Of a stretch of DNA of 64,000 nucleotides, positions 37,782 through 47,570 are shown one piece after another. The translations under genes were made by a program, and so were the position numbers. The first letter of the stretch is position 1; each line of letters begins with the position of its first letter. This DNA is from Gluconacetobacter entanii (GTDB lineage: Bacteria; Pseudomonadota; Alphaproteobacteria; Acetobacterales; Acetobacteraceae), in NCBI RefSeq assembly GCF_003206495.1, contig NZ_NKUF01000001.1:162187-226186 (forward strand), written 5' to 3'. Below the pieces are notes generated by a model. That model saw nothing but the letters and a program-made list of their open reading frames with translations. It had not been told where the DNA came from and ran no database searches.

Positions 37782-38761
37782 GGCAGCCGGCGCAGCCATG
37801 CGCGCACCGTCATCTGTGTCGTCACCCATCCCAGCGCCGCCGCCCCCACCGGCAGCGCGCCAAGCATCGCCAGCAGCGAGGACGGCAGCACGCCAAGGAC
37901 CTGCGTCGCGGACGCGGCATTCCATGCGGCGGGCGAGAACACGGCCTGCATGTCGGGCATGTCCGCGCCATTGAACGGCGCCGCCAGCAGGCACAGCACG
38001 ACCAGCACCGGCATGGCGAGGACACTGCCACACGCCCCGCCCAGCAGCGCAAGCGTACCCACCCGCCATGCAAAGCGCGCGGCGATGTAGCCGTCCGTCG
38101 CGCCGAGGGAATGGATCAGGTCGATCGCCCGCCTGCGCGCCTGAAGTCCCGCGCGCGTGGCGGCCATGATGACGACGGCCGACACCGCGATGACGATGAA
38201 GATCGCCAGCAGCGCACAGGTCTGCAGGCTGTCGGCCAGGGCTGCGAGGCGGTCGCTCCAGATGCTGTCATGCTCGACCACGATGCCGGGCACCTGCGCC
38301 TGCAATGTGCGCATCACGCCATCGGGCAGGTGGTGCGCGTCGCGGGCATGCACCTCGATCACGGCGGGCATCGGCAGGACAAGGTCGCTGCCCTGTTCGA
38401 TCCATGGCGCCAGCAGGTTGCGCAGTTCCCCATCCGTCAGGCGATGCACCGCGCCCGGATCATCGCCCGCGGCGGCGGACAGGGTGGCCATCGCCGCCTG
38501 TATCCGTGTCGTGGCCCCATTCCCCACAGCCGTGCCCGGCGTGCCGGTGGCCGGGGCATCGGGGTCGGGCACCTGCACGGTCACGACCGCCCCCGCCCCG
38601 TGCGTCCAGCGCGCCGAGAGCGCATGCGCTCCGATCCCCCCCGCCAGCGCAAGGGCGGCGAGGAACGCCATCGCGCCGACCAGGAACGGCAGCAGCCGGT
38701 CAGGGATGGCCTGCCGCAGGGCAAGGCCATCGCGGCGTCGCGTGCCGGGCCACAGGGCCAT
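37778..38761 (-). CDS. ftsX: Cell division permease-like protein FtsX
   Basis: Membrane partner of FtsE; together they use ATP to activate periplasmic cell-wall hydrolases at the septum. The 327 residues have the expected four membrane helices, one near residue 30, then a large periplasmic loop (about 50-180), then three in the C-terminal half (LLAIFIVIAVSAVVIMAAT and later). The FtsX coupling segment RRRAIDLIHSLGATDGYIA is clear. It follows ftsE by 4 bp. Confidence 0.93.
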   Translation of the reverse strand: MALWPGTRRRDGLALRQAIPDRLLPFLVGAMAFLAALALAGGIGAHALSARWTHGAGAVVTVQVPDPDAPATGTPGTAVGNGATTRIQAAMATLSAAAGDDPGAVHRLTDGELRNLLAPWIEQGSDLVLPMPAVIEVHARDAHHLPDGVMRTLQAQVPGIVVEHDSIWSDRLAALADSLQTCALLAIFIVIAVSAVVIMAATRAGLQARRRAIDLIHSLGATDGYIAARFAWRVGTLALLGGACGSVLAMPVLVVLCLLAAPFNGADMPDMQAVFSPAAWNAASATQVLGVLPSSLLAMLGALPVGAAALGWVTTQMTVRAWLRRLP

Positions 38762-38765
38762 GTCC

Positions 38766-39431
38766 TCAGCCCTCCTGCACGAGGTAGCCCTGCATCAGTT
38801 CGATCGCATGGGCGGGATATTTGCGCACGAGCGCATCGTTATGCGTCGCCACGACAATCGTGGTGCCCAGTTCCGCAAGCCGGTGGAACATGGTCATCAG
38901 GCGCGTGGCCTGCCGGTCATCAAGGGCATTGGTCGGTTCATCCGCCAGCAGCAGGGCGGGGCGGTGGATGACGGCGCGCGCGATCGCCACGCGCTGCTGC
39001 TCCCCCCCCGAAAGCTGCGGGGGCAGGGCGTCGGTGCGCGATCCCAGGCCGACCCATTTCATGATGGCGTTGACCTCGTGGCGGATCTCGCTTTCGGGGC
39101 GCATCTGCAGGCGCAGCGGCAGCGCCACGTTGTCAAATGCCGACAGGTCATCCAGCAGCCGGAAATCCTGGTAGACGACGCCGATGCGCTGGCGCAGGCG
39201 TGCGATCACGCCGCGCCGCGCCTGCATCACTGGCACGCCCAGCACATCGACCATCCCCGACGACGCCCGCGCCTCCAGCGCCAGGATCCGCAGCAGGCTC
39301 GATTTCCCCGCGCCCGACGGGCCGAGCAGCCAGCGGAATTCCCCCTGCGCCACCGCCACGCTGACATGGTTCAGCGCCGCGCCCTTCTGCGCCGCGGGAT
39401 AGAGGTAGCTGACGTCCTGAAGCCGGAACAT
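38766..39431 (-). CDS. ftsE: Cell division ATP-binding protein FtsE
   Basis: ABC-type ATPase of the FtsEX complex, 221 residues. Walker [13 protein letters not shown]-loop [20 protein letters not shown], signature [14 protein letters not shown], Walker [15 protein letters not shown] and the H-loop VVATHND are all intact. The start [20 protein letters not shown] is typical. It heads the ftsE-ftsX-ydcF group, 10 bp after a small membrane-protein gene that may be part of the same transcript. Confidence 0.96.
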   Translation of the reverse strand: MFRLQDVSYLYPAAQKGAALNHVSVAVAQGEFRWLLGPSGAGKSSLLRILALEARASSGMVDVLGVPVMQARRGVIARLRQRIGVVYQDFRLLDDLSAFDNVALPLRLQMRPESEIRHEVNAIMKWVGLGSRTDALPPQLSGGEQQRVAIARAVIHRPALLLADEPTNALDDRQATRLMTMFHRLAELGTTIVVATHNDALVRKYPAHAIELMQGYLVQEG

Positions 39432-39441
39432 CTGGGATCTG

Positions 39442-39825
39442 TTACATGCTGCGCGCCGCGACGGCGGAGGCTGTCGCGCACAGGGCGGCCGCCGCCATCA
39501 GCGCCAGCCCGTCAAAGATCAGCGAAGACGGGGTCAGCAGGTGGCTGCCGACGCTGATGTGATCGGGAATGGAGTGGGAGACACGGACAATGACATCATG
39601 CGCCTGCGGGTCGCTGGCCTCGGACGAGGTGCTGACAATCCCCATCAGGTGCGGCAGCGCGCTCCAGCCGATCCCCACGATCAGCAGCAGCGGCGCCAGC
39701 AGTTCGGCCACCTGCTGCACGAAATAGAACGCGAAATAGCACACGGACCACACTGCGATGCGCACGGCATTGACCCATGCGGGACGTCCGGTGGTGTTGG
39801 CGCTATTGGAAAGTGGGGTGTCCAT
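39442..39825 (-). CDS. Unrecognised small membrane protein
   Basis: A 127-residue protein with two probable membrane segments (AVWSVCYFAFYFVQQVAELL running into APLLLIVGIG, and FDGLALMAAAALCATASAVA near the C-terminus) and a polar middle. I do not recognise a family. It lies 10 bp upstream of ftsE and is divergent from the chemosensory operon. The start MDTPLSNSANTTGRPAWVNA at 39825 is preferred to an ATG 19 codons upstream, whose sequence is not protein-like. Confidence 0.7.
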   Translation of the reverse strand: MDTPLSNSANTTGRPAWVNAVRIAVWSVCYFAFYFVQQVAELLAPLLLIVGIGWSALPHLMGIVSTSSEASDPQAHDVIVRVSHSIPDHISVGSHLLTPSSLIFDGLALMAAAALCATASAVAARSM

Positions 39826-39950
39826 TATCAAATATCTCCGGCATGAAGGTGCGATGCGCCGCCCGGCCTGTCGGGAACGCATTCCTGCCCGAGGTAGCGA
39901 CGGCTTGTGTTAAATGCAAACTTCTGCCTTGTACACACAGATCGGGGTGC

Positions 39951-40613
39951 ATGGAAACGGATAGCAGCGTGCCGGGGAACCGTAACATGGAAGAGGGCAG
40001 GCGATCAGGGCACGACGCACATGCGCAGGCCCGTGCGCCGGGACACGCACCGGGTCACGCGCCGGGGCACGAACTGCGCGCGATGGTCGTGTTCGGCGTG
40101 GGCGCTCAGGTCTATGCCCTGCCGGTGGGCGACGTGCATGAATGTATCCCCGCGCCCGCGCTGTCGCCGCTGCCGGTGGATCTGCCGCACCTGCCGGGAT
40201 GGTTCTGGCTGGGGCGCACGCGCGTGCCGGTCATTGACCTTGCGGTGCTGATGGGCGCGAGGCCGCCCGTGGCGCTGCATGCATCGGACCTGCTGTACCG
40301 CCCGCTGCTGCTGTGCGCCGTTGCGGGGATGGAGACCGGCATGGGCGCGCATCCGGGCTGGGTGGCGCTGCTGGTGGACCGGGTGATGGATGTGATGCAG
40401 GTGCGCGCCGATGCGATCATGCCACTTGGTATTGATCGCGGGGCGGGAGACTGTATTGTCGGCGAAATCGATCGCGGAGGCGAACCACCCGCCATCGTGA
40501 TGGAGATGGATGGCGTGCTGCGGCACAGCGAACGCCACAGGCTGTCGGGCCTGATGGCGCGTGAGGAGCAGCGCGCGGCGTTATGGACCGCAGATGGGGC
40601 GCGCGATGTCTGA
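39951..40613 (+). CDS. cheW: CheW-domain protein (first of two)
   Basis: A 220-residue scaffold with a CheW domain from about residue 45 (RAMVVFGVGAQVYALPVGDV, then LGRTRVPVIDLAVLMG). It should couple the receptor to the CheA kinase; in the Wsp and Che3 systems this position is WspB/CheW3a. The N-terminus carries a short repeat of APGH (three units). The start may be ATG 39951 or ATG 39987. It is the first gene of an operon in which neighbours overlap or lie within 16 bp. The N-terminal repeat is odd and probably a flexible linker. Confidence 0.87.
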   Translation: METDSSVPGNRNMEEGRRSGHDAHAQARAPGHAPGHAPGHELRAMVVFGVGAQVYALPVGDVHECIPAPALSPLPVDLPHLPGWFWLGRTRVPVIDLAVLMGARPPVALHASDLLYRPLLLCAVAGMETGMGAHPGWVALLVDRVMDVMQVRADAIMPLGIDRGAGDCIVGEIDRGGEPPAIVMEMDGVLRHSERHRLSGLMAREEQRAALWTADGARDV

Positions 40614-42042
40614 AGTCAGCGCGGGGTTGCGCCGGGTCATCTCCGTGATCACCGCGCGGACCGGCCTGCATTATTATACCGACAAGCCGGCGCTGCTGGA
40701 AAAGATCATCGCGGCGCGGATGGCGGCACTCGGGTGCAGGGGATATCTCGACTACCTCGAACACCTCAATGACGAGGCGCTTGGCGATGCGGAATGGCGT
40801 GAGCTTGAATCCGCCATCACCATCGGGGAGACCTTCTTCTTCCGCTATGCCGAGCAGTTCCGCGCGCTCGAGACCACGATCCTGCCCGAACTGCTGTCGC
40901 GCCTGCGCGCGATGCGCATGCTGCGGATCTGGAGTGTCGGGTGCGCCAACGGGGCGGAACCGTATTCCGTGGCCATCGTCCTCAGGCACCTGCTCGAACG
41001 CCGGGGCGAGGACGGGTGGACTATAGAGATCCTGGGCACCGACATCAGCACCCGTGCGCTCGACCAGGCGCGGCAGGCGGAATTCGGCTGGTGGGCGCTG
41101 CGTGACCTGACCCCGCGCCAGCGCGCGGAATGGTTCGTCCCGGTGGTGGAGGGACGGACGTGGCGGCTGAAGGAATGTTATCGCCAGATGGTGCGCTTCC
41201 GCCATGCCAACATCATGGACCTGCCGCACGGGCGCGGGCCGGTCGGGCCGTTCGACCTCGTGCTGTGCCGCAACGTGCTGATCTATTTCGACCCGGTGCA
41301 GGTCGCGCGGCTTGTGCGCGAAATGGCGCAGCGCATGACGGCGGGGGGATGGATGCTGGTCGGGCATTCCGAACCGATGGAACAGTTCGAGAATTTCATG
41401 CAGCCTGTGCGCCTGCCCGGCACGATGGCCTTTCGCACGCGCGAACGTGGCGATGCCCCCATCGCGCCGCGCACGCCAGCGTCCAGGGGGGGGCTGGTGT
41501 CGGCCCCGCCCACCCTGCCGCGTCCCGCGCGCACGGTGCGTCATGTGTCCCCATCCTCGTCCGTGCCGCAGGCCGTGGCCGATCCCGCGCGTGAAGGCGG
41601 GCGGGAGGCCGGAATCCTGCGCACCATCCGCCAGCTTGCCGACAGCGGCGCGCCGCGTCGCGCGGTGGGGATGTGCCGTGAATACCTGCGCCGCGCGCCC
41701 ATGGCGGTCGGGGTCTATTTCATGCTGGGCATCCTTCTGCTGGCGCTTGGCGAACATGAAGGCGCGGTGGAGGGATTCCGTCGCGTGATCTACCTGCGCC
41801 GTGGCCATGTGATGGCGCGCTGCTACCTCGCGCACCTGCTGGAGGGGACGGGCGCCGCCGAGGACGCCCGCCGCCTGCGGGCGCAGGCGCGTGAACTGGC
41901 GATGTGCCTGTCGGCGACGCATGTCCTCGAAGGGGGCGGGGGTCTTACGGCGGGTGGCCTGCTGCGGATCCTGCAGGACAAGGAAAACCATGACGCGGGG
42001 CTTCTGGCCGCGCTGCCTGACATCGCATCGGGCCTGTCATGA
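40606..42042 (+). CDS. cheR: CheR methyltransferase with C-terminal TPR-like region
   Basis: Methylates receptor glutamates to set adaptation. CheR all-alpha and catalytic domains are clear (ESAITIGETFFFRYAEQF, SAM loop IWSVGCANGAEPYSVAIVL, LCRNVLIYFDPVQVARL). After a proline-rich linker (about 290-330) the remaining residues form TPR-like helices (FMLGILLLALGEHEGAVEGF, GHVMARCYLAHLLEGTG), the WspC/CheR3 layout. The start at 40606 overlaps cheW by 8 bp. The 478-residue length fits CheR-TPR fusions. Confidence 0.94.
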   Translation: MSEVSAGLRRVISVITARTGLHYYTDKPALLEKIIAARMAALGCRGYLDYLEHLNDEALGDAEWRELESAITIGETFFFRYAEQFRALETTILPELLSRLRAMRMLRIWSVGCANGAEPYSVAIVLRHLLERRGEDGWTIEILGTDISTRALDQARQAEFGWWALRDLTPRQRAEWFVPVVEGRTWRLKECYRQMVRFRHANIMDLPHGRGPVGPFDLVLCRNVLIYFDPVQVARLVREMAQRMTAGGWMLVGHSEPMEQFENFMQPVRLPGTMAFRTRERGDAPIAPRTPASRGGLVSAPPTLPRPARTVRHVSPSSSVPQAVADPAREGGREAGILRTIRQLADSGAPRRAVGMCREYLRRAPMAVGVYFMLGILLLALGEHEGAVEGFRRVIYLRRGHVMARCYLAHLLEGTGAAEDARRLRAQARELAMCLSATHVLEGGGGLTAGGLLRILQDKENHDAGLLAALPDIASGLS

Positions 42043-42611
42043 CGCGGCGCGACGACGCAACGGGCGGGGACATGCCCGCGGACGGGGAACCCGCCGACGC
42101 GACGCAGGACCGCTTCGCCCGGCGCATCCTTGCCGAACGCGCCGCCCTGCTGGCCGCGCGCCATGACGCGAACACCGCGCAGGAGGCACCGGGGCGGCGG
42201 GTGCTGGTGCTCGATGTGGGCGGGCGTGAATGCTGCATCGACCTTGATGCGGTGCTGCGCGTGACCGACCCGGCCTGGAGCGACATGCCCCGCCGCCCCG
42301 ACTGCCCCGCAAGCGTGCGTGGCGTGTACGGCTATCAGGGGGATCTCTATACCGTGTTCGACCTCGCCATGCTGCTGGAGGAGGAGGCGCAGCCTGAACC
42401 GGGGGTCATGATCCTGCTGCGTTCGGTGTCTTCCGTGCCGCTGGCGCGCATCGCGCTGCTTGCGGGCGCGGCCAGAGGCGTTATGGATATTCCCGCCACC
42501 GCACCATCCGTCCTGCCATCGGGCTTTCCCACCGCCGTGCTGCCCGGTGGGCGGCATGTCGTGGCGCTGGACCCGGTGCGTCTCTTTTCCGTCCGTTATT
42601 CCGGAGTGTAG
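42039..42611 (+). CDS. cheW: CheW-domain protein (second of two)
   Basis: A 190-residue CheW-domain protein (VLVLDVGGRECCIDLDAVLR, GVYGYQGDLYTVFDLAMLLE) with a charged, roughly 50-residue N-terminal arm. In Wsp-like operons the second CheW (WspD/CheW3b) follows the CheR-TPR gene exactly as here. It overlaps cheR by 4 bp (ATGA) and is 6 bp before the receptor gene. A long arm and two CheW proteins per receptor are typical of non-motility chemosensory arrays. Confidence 0.87.
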   Translation: MTRRDDATGGDMPADGEPADATQDRFARRILAERAALLAARHDANTAQEAPGRRVLVLDVGGRECCIDLDAVLRVTDPAWSDMPRRPDCPASVRGVYGYQGDLYTVFDLAMLLEEEAQPEPGVMILLRSVSSVPLARIALLAGAARGVMDIPATAPSVLPSGFPTAVLPGGRHVVALDPVRLFSVRYSGV

Positions 42612-42617
42612 CCTGTC

Positions 42618-44300
42618 GTGACGATTGCAAACCGTCTGTTGTTCGGCTTCATGGTCGGCGTCCTGCTGATGGTCTCGCTTGGCGTCTATGCGCTGGGACA
42701 GATCCGCGACGTCCGCGATGAAATGACCATCATCGTCACGCGCGACCTTACGGTCTATCGCCAGTTGACGCTGATCCGCGTGGATGAAACCGACCTTGCG
42801 GCGCGGCGCCTTGCGATCGTCGCGCATTACTATGCCCATGATTACGAAAATGCGCCCGGTGCGCTCGATGACGCCATTTCCGACTGGGACGAACGCGCGC
42901 ATCAGGCCGACGAACTGCTCAGCAGCGTTACCGCCGGCGCGGACGAGGCGGAGCGCCTGGCCCAGTCCACGGACCAGCGCGACATGTTCGCCACCGTATC
43001 GGGGCAGTTGCGTGAAATGGCGCAGCAGGTGCTGGTGGACGAACGCGCGGTCGGCGCGCTGTTCCATGCGATGCGCGCGGGCGACCAGCAGGTGGTGCGC
43101 GAACAGGTCGGGCGTATCGAAAGCCGGGAGAAGGAGATCGACCAGCTTGTCAGCCAGGCGGCCTCGCTTCTGGACCGTGGGGTGCGGGTTGCGGAAACGC
43201 AGGGCGGCGCGTCCTATGACTACAGCCGCCGTTCGCTGGCCATCGGGCTTGGGGCGGCGGTGATCGTGGCGCTGATCGTGACATTCTGGACGCGGCGTTC
43301 GATCATGGAACCACTGGCCTCCATCATGCATGTGATGGAACGCGTGGGGCAGGGTGACCTTGCCACCCGGGCGAAGGTGGGCGACATGGGCGAAAACCGT
43401 GACGAGGTGGCGCGCCTTGCCGCCGGGCTGAACCGCATGATCGACGGCCTGCGCGAAATCGCGCGCCAGAGCGGGGAGGTCACGCGCGACCTTGACGTGG
43501 CGGTGGCCGACATCCGCGCCTCCACCCAGCAGCAGGCCGCAAGTGTGGAGGAGCAGTTCGCCGCCATTCAGGAAACGGCCGCGACCGTGGACCAGATCAC
43601 CCATTCCGGCGCGCAGATCAGCAAGCGCGCGCGTGAGGTCATTTCCTCCGCCGAGGTGATCGTCCACAGTTCCGCAAGCGGCCTTGACGCCGTGGAGGAG
43701 ACGGCCCGCGCGATGGCGCGCACCCATGACGGGGCGGAGGCCGTGGCGTCGAACATCGTCGCCCTGTCCGAACGGACCGAGGCGATCAGCGAGATCATCA
43801 CCACCGTCAACGACCTGTCGGAACGTTCCCACCTGCTTGCCCTCAATGCCGCGATCGAGGCGGCGGCGGCGGGCGAGCACGGGCGCTCCTTCGCCGTGGT
43901 CGCGGCGGAAATGAAGATCCTCGCCGACCAGTCGCGCGATGCGACGCAGAACGTGCGCTCCATCCTTGGCGACATCCAGCGCGGCATCAACACCTCGGTC
44001 ATGCTGACCGAGGAGGCGGTCAAGCGTGTCTCCGCCGGGCGGGAGCGCACCGACATCGCCTACAAGACCATCGAGCGCATGACCGGCGGGATCGAGGAGG
44101 GCGTGCATGCGTTCCAGCAGATCGTCGCCTCCACCAACCAGCAGCAGCTTGGCATCGAGCAGGTCATGACCGCATTGCAGAGCATCCGCCAGGCCAGCCA
44201 GCAGACATCGGGCGGCACGCGCAACCTGGAGGCATCGGCGAGCAACCTTGGCAAGCTGTCGAAGCAGTTGCTGGCGATTTCCGCCCGGTACCGGACCTGA
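42618..44300 (+). CDS. Methyl-accepting chemotaxis receptor
   Basis: A 560-residue transmembrane receptor. TM1 is about 8-30 (FGFMVGVLLMVSLGVYALG), followed by a four-helix-bundle-type periplasmic domain (about 31-200) and TM2 (SLAIGLGAAVIVALIVTFW). A HAMP domain follows, then a cytoplasmic signalling coil with its hairpin tip (ERSHLLALNAAIEAAAAGEH). There is no C-terminal NWETF-type CheR-docking peptide. The start is GTG. It is placed within the operon, after the second cheW, rather than at its head as in wsp. The stimulus is unknown. Confidence 0.93.
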   Translation: MTIANRLLFGFMVGVLLMVSLGVYALGQIRDVRDEMTIIVTRDLTVYRQLTLIRVDETDLAARRLAIVAHYYAHDYENAPGALDDAISDWDERAHQADELLSSVTAGADEAERLAQSTDQRDMFATVSGQLREMAQQVLVDERAVGALFHAMRAGDQQVVREQVGRIESREKEIDQLVSQAASLLDRGVRVAETQGGASYDYSRRSLAIGLGAAVIVALIVTFWTRRSIMEPLASIMHVMERVGQGDLATRAKVGDMGENRDEVARLAAGLNRMIDGLREIARQSGEVTRDLDVAVADIRASTQQQAASVEEQFAAIQETAATVDQITHSGAQISKRAREVISSAEVIVHSSASGLDAVEETARAMARTHDGAEAVASNIVALSERTEAISEIITTVNDLSERSHLLALNAAIEAAAAGEHGRSFAVVAAEMKILADQSRDATQNVRSILGDIQRGINTSVMLTEEAVKRVSAGRERTDIAYKTIERMTGGIEEGVHAFQQIVASTNQQQLGIEQVMTALQSIRQASQQTSGGTRNLEASASNLGKLSKQLLAISARYRT

Positions 44301-44309
44301 CGCCCGGTT

Positions 44310-46454
44310 GTGGTTGATCTCAGGCAGGAGCTTCTGGCGGTTTTCGACGCGGAATATCGCGACCACCTGCGCGTCATCCGCGATCTGCTGACTGCCGGGT
44401 GTGGCACACGCCAGGCACTGGCGGAGATTTTCCGCCGCATGCACTCGCTCAAGGGGGCAGCGCGCGCGGTGGAAATCCCGGCGGTGGAGGAAATCGCCCA
44501 CGACGTGGAAAACCGCCTGTCCACGCTGATGGAACGTGGCGGAACACTTGACGATGCCGATATCGCGACCATTTCGCGTGCGCTCGACGATATCGACGCC
44601 ATCATGGAGCCCACGCCGCCGCCCGCGTCCGTGGCGCCGCCCGATGGCGCGCCGGACGGGCGCGCGGCCCCGCCCGCCACCGGCGACGGCGGGGGGGAGG
44701 CCTATGTGCAGGTTCCCGTCTCCCGCCTCGATGCGCTGTCCGGGGCGGTGCATGACCTGATGGGCGTGGCCGAACGCCATGACCGGCTGTGGGAACGCCT
44801 TGGCGACCTTATGCGTGACATGCGTGCGCTGTCGCATGCGCCGCAGCGGATACAGGCCGACCCGGTCGCGATCTTTTCGCGCATGACGCGGCGCCTGATG
44901 GCTATCGGGCGTGACCACGAACTGATGACCGGGCAGGGTGATCGCGCCCTGCAGCGTCTGGGCGAGGAAGTGCACGCCATCAGCCTTGTCCCCGCCGGGA
45001 CGGTGTTCGGGTCGCTTGCCGCGATGGCGCGGCGCATCGCGCGCGAACATGGTGGCGCGCAGGCGCAGGTGGAGGTGCGGCTGCGCGGGATGGAGGTGCA
45101 GGCCGAACGCCGCGTGATGCAGGCGCTGCGTGATCCCGTGCTGCACCTGCTGCGCAATGCCATCGTCCATGGCCATGAAAGCCGCGCGCAGCGTCTGAAG
45201 GCCGGAAAGCCGGAACAGCAGACCATCACGCTGACGGTGACGCTGACGGGGGTGCGCCTGCAGGTCCGGGTCAGTGACGACGGATGCGGGCCCGACCTGA
45301 AGGCGATTGCCGCGCGCGCGGTGCGCCAGGGCATGATCCATGTCGATGCGCCGCTCGATGCGCGGCAGTTGCTGGCGCGGGTGTTCGAACCCGGCTTTTC
45401 CACCCGTGCGCATGTGGACCACCTTGCCGGGCGCGGGGTCGGCCTGTCGATCGTGGCGGAGGCCGCGCGCGCCCTGCACGGTACCGTTGCGATGGAACAG
45501 GGGCAGCCCTGCGGCACGGTCGTGACCCTGACGGTGCCGGTATCGCAGCGCCAGCGCACCGTCCTGCTGGTGGAAAACGGGAAGCGGATGATCGGCCTGC
45601 CCGGTCGCGTCATCCGGCACCTGCTGCGTGTAATGCGCGAGGACATCCGCATGGTCGATGGCTGTCCGTTCGCTGTCCTGCCGCATCCGGAGGCAACCGG
45701 CACACAGCCGCAGGCCACGGACGGGCAGGCGGAGGAGGAACTGGTGCCCATCGTGCCGCTGTCCGCCTTCGTGGGGGAGGACGACGTCCCCGCCTGCCTG
45801 CCGGAGCGCAGTGGCGCGGTCACGGTCGCGGTGATGGAGGTCGATGGCGTGTCATGCGGTTTTGCCGTCGAACGGATGGTGGAGGTGCGCACGCTGCTGA
45901 TTTCCGATGCCTCCGCCGTGGGACTGGACAGCGAACTGGTCCCCGGCATCGCATGGCCGCGCGAGGACAGGCCCGTTTTCGTCATCAGTCCCGACCGCCT
46001 GTTCGAACGCTGGCGCGCGCGCAAGGGCAGGGGCATGCATTTCGCGCCCGCCCCGCCGCCACAGGCCACGCCGGAGGCCCGGCGTGCGCCGCTGGTGCTG
46101 GTGGTCGATGATTCCATCACGACGCGCACCCTGCAGAAGACGATCCTGCAGGCCCACGGGTTTGACGTGATGCTGGCGGTGGATGGGGAGGAGGCGCTGA
46201 TGATGCTGCTGCAGTCATCGCGCCGGGTCGATGTGGTCGTGACCGACGTGGAAATGCCCCGGATGGACGGTTTCGCCCTGCTGGCGGCCATCCATGCCGA
46301 CCCGCGCCTGGCGGATATCCCCGTCGTGCTGATGACGTCGCGCGACAACGAGGAGGAGATCCGCCGCGGGCTGGAAGGCGGCGCGCGTGCCTATATCACC
46401 AAGCAGAAATTCGACCAGGGCGAACTGCTGGCGACGATCCGGGGGCTGTTGTGA
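44310..46454 (+). CDS. cheA: Hybrid chemosensory histidine kinase CheA with C-terminal receiver
   Basis: A 714-residue CheA. It has an Hpt domain with the phosphorylated H45 (FRRMHSLKGAARA), a short linker and dimerisation region, and a HATPase domain (LHLLRNAIVHGHESRAQRLK; GRGVGLSIVAEAARALHGT). A CheW-like domain (RTVLLVENGKRMIGLPGRV) and a C-terminal receiver with phospho-accepting Asp in VVVTDVEMPRMDGF complete it. A receiver on CheA is the WspE/CheA3 layout. The usual NAIDHG is NAIVHG here. It starts with GTG and overlaps cheB by 4 bp (GTGA). Confidence 0.95.
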   Translation: MVDLRQELLAVFDAEYRDHLRVIRDLLTAGCGTRQALAEIFRRMHSLKGAARAVEIPAVEEIAHDVENRLSTLMERGGTLDDADIATISRALDDIDAIMEPTPPPASVAPPDGAPDGRAAPPATGDGGGEAYVQVPVSRLDALSGAVHDLMGVAERHDRLWERLGDLMRDMRALSHAPQRIQADPVAIFSRMTRRLMAIGRDHELMTGQGDRALQRLGEEVHAISLVPAGTVFGSLAAMARRIAREHGGAQAQVEVRLRGMEVQAERRVMQALRDPVLHLLRNAIVHGHESRAQRLKAGKPEQQTITLTVTLTGVRLQVRVSDDGCGPDLKAIAARAVRQGMIHVDAPLDARQLLARVFEPGFSTRAHVDHLAGRGVGLSIVAEAARALHGTVAMEQGQPCGTVVTLTVPVSQRQRTVLLVENGKRMIGLPGRVIRHLLRVMREDIRMVDGCPFAVLPHPEATGTQPQATDGQAEEELVPIVPLSAFVGEDDVPACLPERSGAVTVAVMEVDGVSCGFAVERMVEVRTLLISDASAVGLDSELVPGIAWPREDRPVFVISPDRLFERWRARKGRGMHFAPAPPPQATPEARRAPLVLVVDDSITTRTLQKTILQAHGFDVMLAVDGEEALMMLLQSSRRVDVVVTDVEMPRMDGFALLAAIHADPRLADIPVVLMTSRDNEEEIRRGLEGGARAYITKQKFDQGELLATIRGLL

Positions 46455-47563
46455 TCCACACCCCCACCATCCCCGCCGCGGCCCCGCGCTCCGTCCTGGT
46501 GGTGGAGGATTCGGCCGTCCTGCGCCACCTGCTGTCACACAGCATCCGCAGCGACGCGCGCCTGCGCCTGATCGATGCGGTCGAAAGCGCGGAGGAGGCG
46601 ATCCGCCTTGTCCCGCACCTGCGCCCGGACGTGATTTCGATGGATGTGTGCCTGCCCGGCATGGATGGGCTGGAGGCGACGCGCCGCATCATGGCGCAGT
46701 GCCCGACACCCATCGTCATCGTCAGCGACGCGCTGGATGCGCAGGTGTCGATGAACGCGCTGCGTTCGGGGGCGCTTGCGGTGATCGAAAAGCCGCGCGG
46801 CCTGACGTCGGAGGCCGGGCGCGCCGCCGTCAGCGCGATCACGACGCAGCTTTACATCATGAGCCAGGTGCCCGTGATCCGCCGCCGCCTGCTCGATGCG
46901 GGCGCGCATCCGCCACAGGCCGCGCCACTGGTGCCATGGACGGTTGCGCCGCGTATCCTCGCCCTTGCCGCTTCCACCGGGGGGCCGCGCGCCTTTGCGC
47001 AGGTGCTGGGCGCGCTGCCGGCGGATTTTCCCCTTCCCGTCGTGGGGGTGCAGCATATGGGCGGACCGTTCATGGAGGGGTTCGCCCACTGGCTGGACCA
47101 GCAGGTGCCCATGCCCGTGGCGCTTGCGCGCCATGGCGAGGTGCTGCGACGCGGGCATGTCTATATCGCGCCGGGGGACCGGCACCTGGGCGTGGGTACG
47201 CGGGGGGAGGCGGTCCTGCTCGACATGCCGCCGGTGCAGGGGCAGCGGCCATCGGCGTCGGTCCTGTTTTCGTCCGTCGCCCGCGCCTATGGCCGCGGCG
47301 CGCTGGGCGTGCTGATGACCGGGATGGGCGAGGACGGGGCGCAGGGCCTTGGCGACATGCGCCGCGCGGGTGGCTATACCATGACCGAGGACCGCAGCAC
47401 CGCCGTCATCCATGGCATGCCCGGTGCCGCGGAACGTGCCGGCGCAACCTGCATCAGCCTGCCGCTGCCGGACATCGCGCCACATATCGAACGTCTCCTG
47501 AGCGATAGTGCCGACCCGCCCGAGGGGGTGCGTCCCCCGGGCGACAGATACCACGGAACATGA
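46451..47563 (+). CDS. cheB: Chemosensory methylesterase CheB
   Basis: Removes receptor methyl groups, opposing CheR. The 370 residues hold a receiver (phospho-Asp D65 in VISMDVCLPGMDGLEATR) and a C-terminal esterase with the full catalytic triad: Ser in LAASTGGPRAFAQ, His in VGVQHMGGPFMEGF, Asp in LMTGMGEDGAQGL. It starts with GTG inside the cheA stop. The next gene, a kinase, starts 7 bp after its stop. Confidence 0.95.
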   Translation: MIHTPTIPAAAPRSVLVVEDSAVLRHLLSHSIRSDARLRLIDAVESAEEAIRLVPHLRPDVISMDVCLPGMDGLEATRRIMAQCPTPIVIVSDALDAQVSMNALRSGALAVIEKPRGLTSEAGRAAVSAITTQLYIMSQVPVIRRRLLDAGAHPPQAAPLVPWTVAPRILALAASTGGPRAFAQVLGALPADFPLPVVGVQHMGGPFMEGFAHWLDQQVPMPVALARHGEVLRRGHVYIAPGDRHLGVGTRGEAVLLDMPPVQGQRPSASVLFSSVARAYGRGALGVLMTGMGEDGAQGLGDMRRAGGYTMTEDRSTAVIHGMPGAAERAGATCISLPLPDIAPHIERLLSDSADPPEGVRPPGDRYHGT

Positions 47564-47570
47564 CCCGATC

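Noticed and set aside
41823..45686. 1287-codon minus-strand frame across cheR, cheW, mcp and cheA
   Set aside because: Covers four clear genes in antisense and has no recognisable domain.
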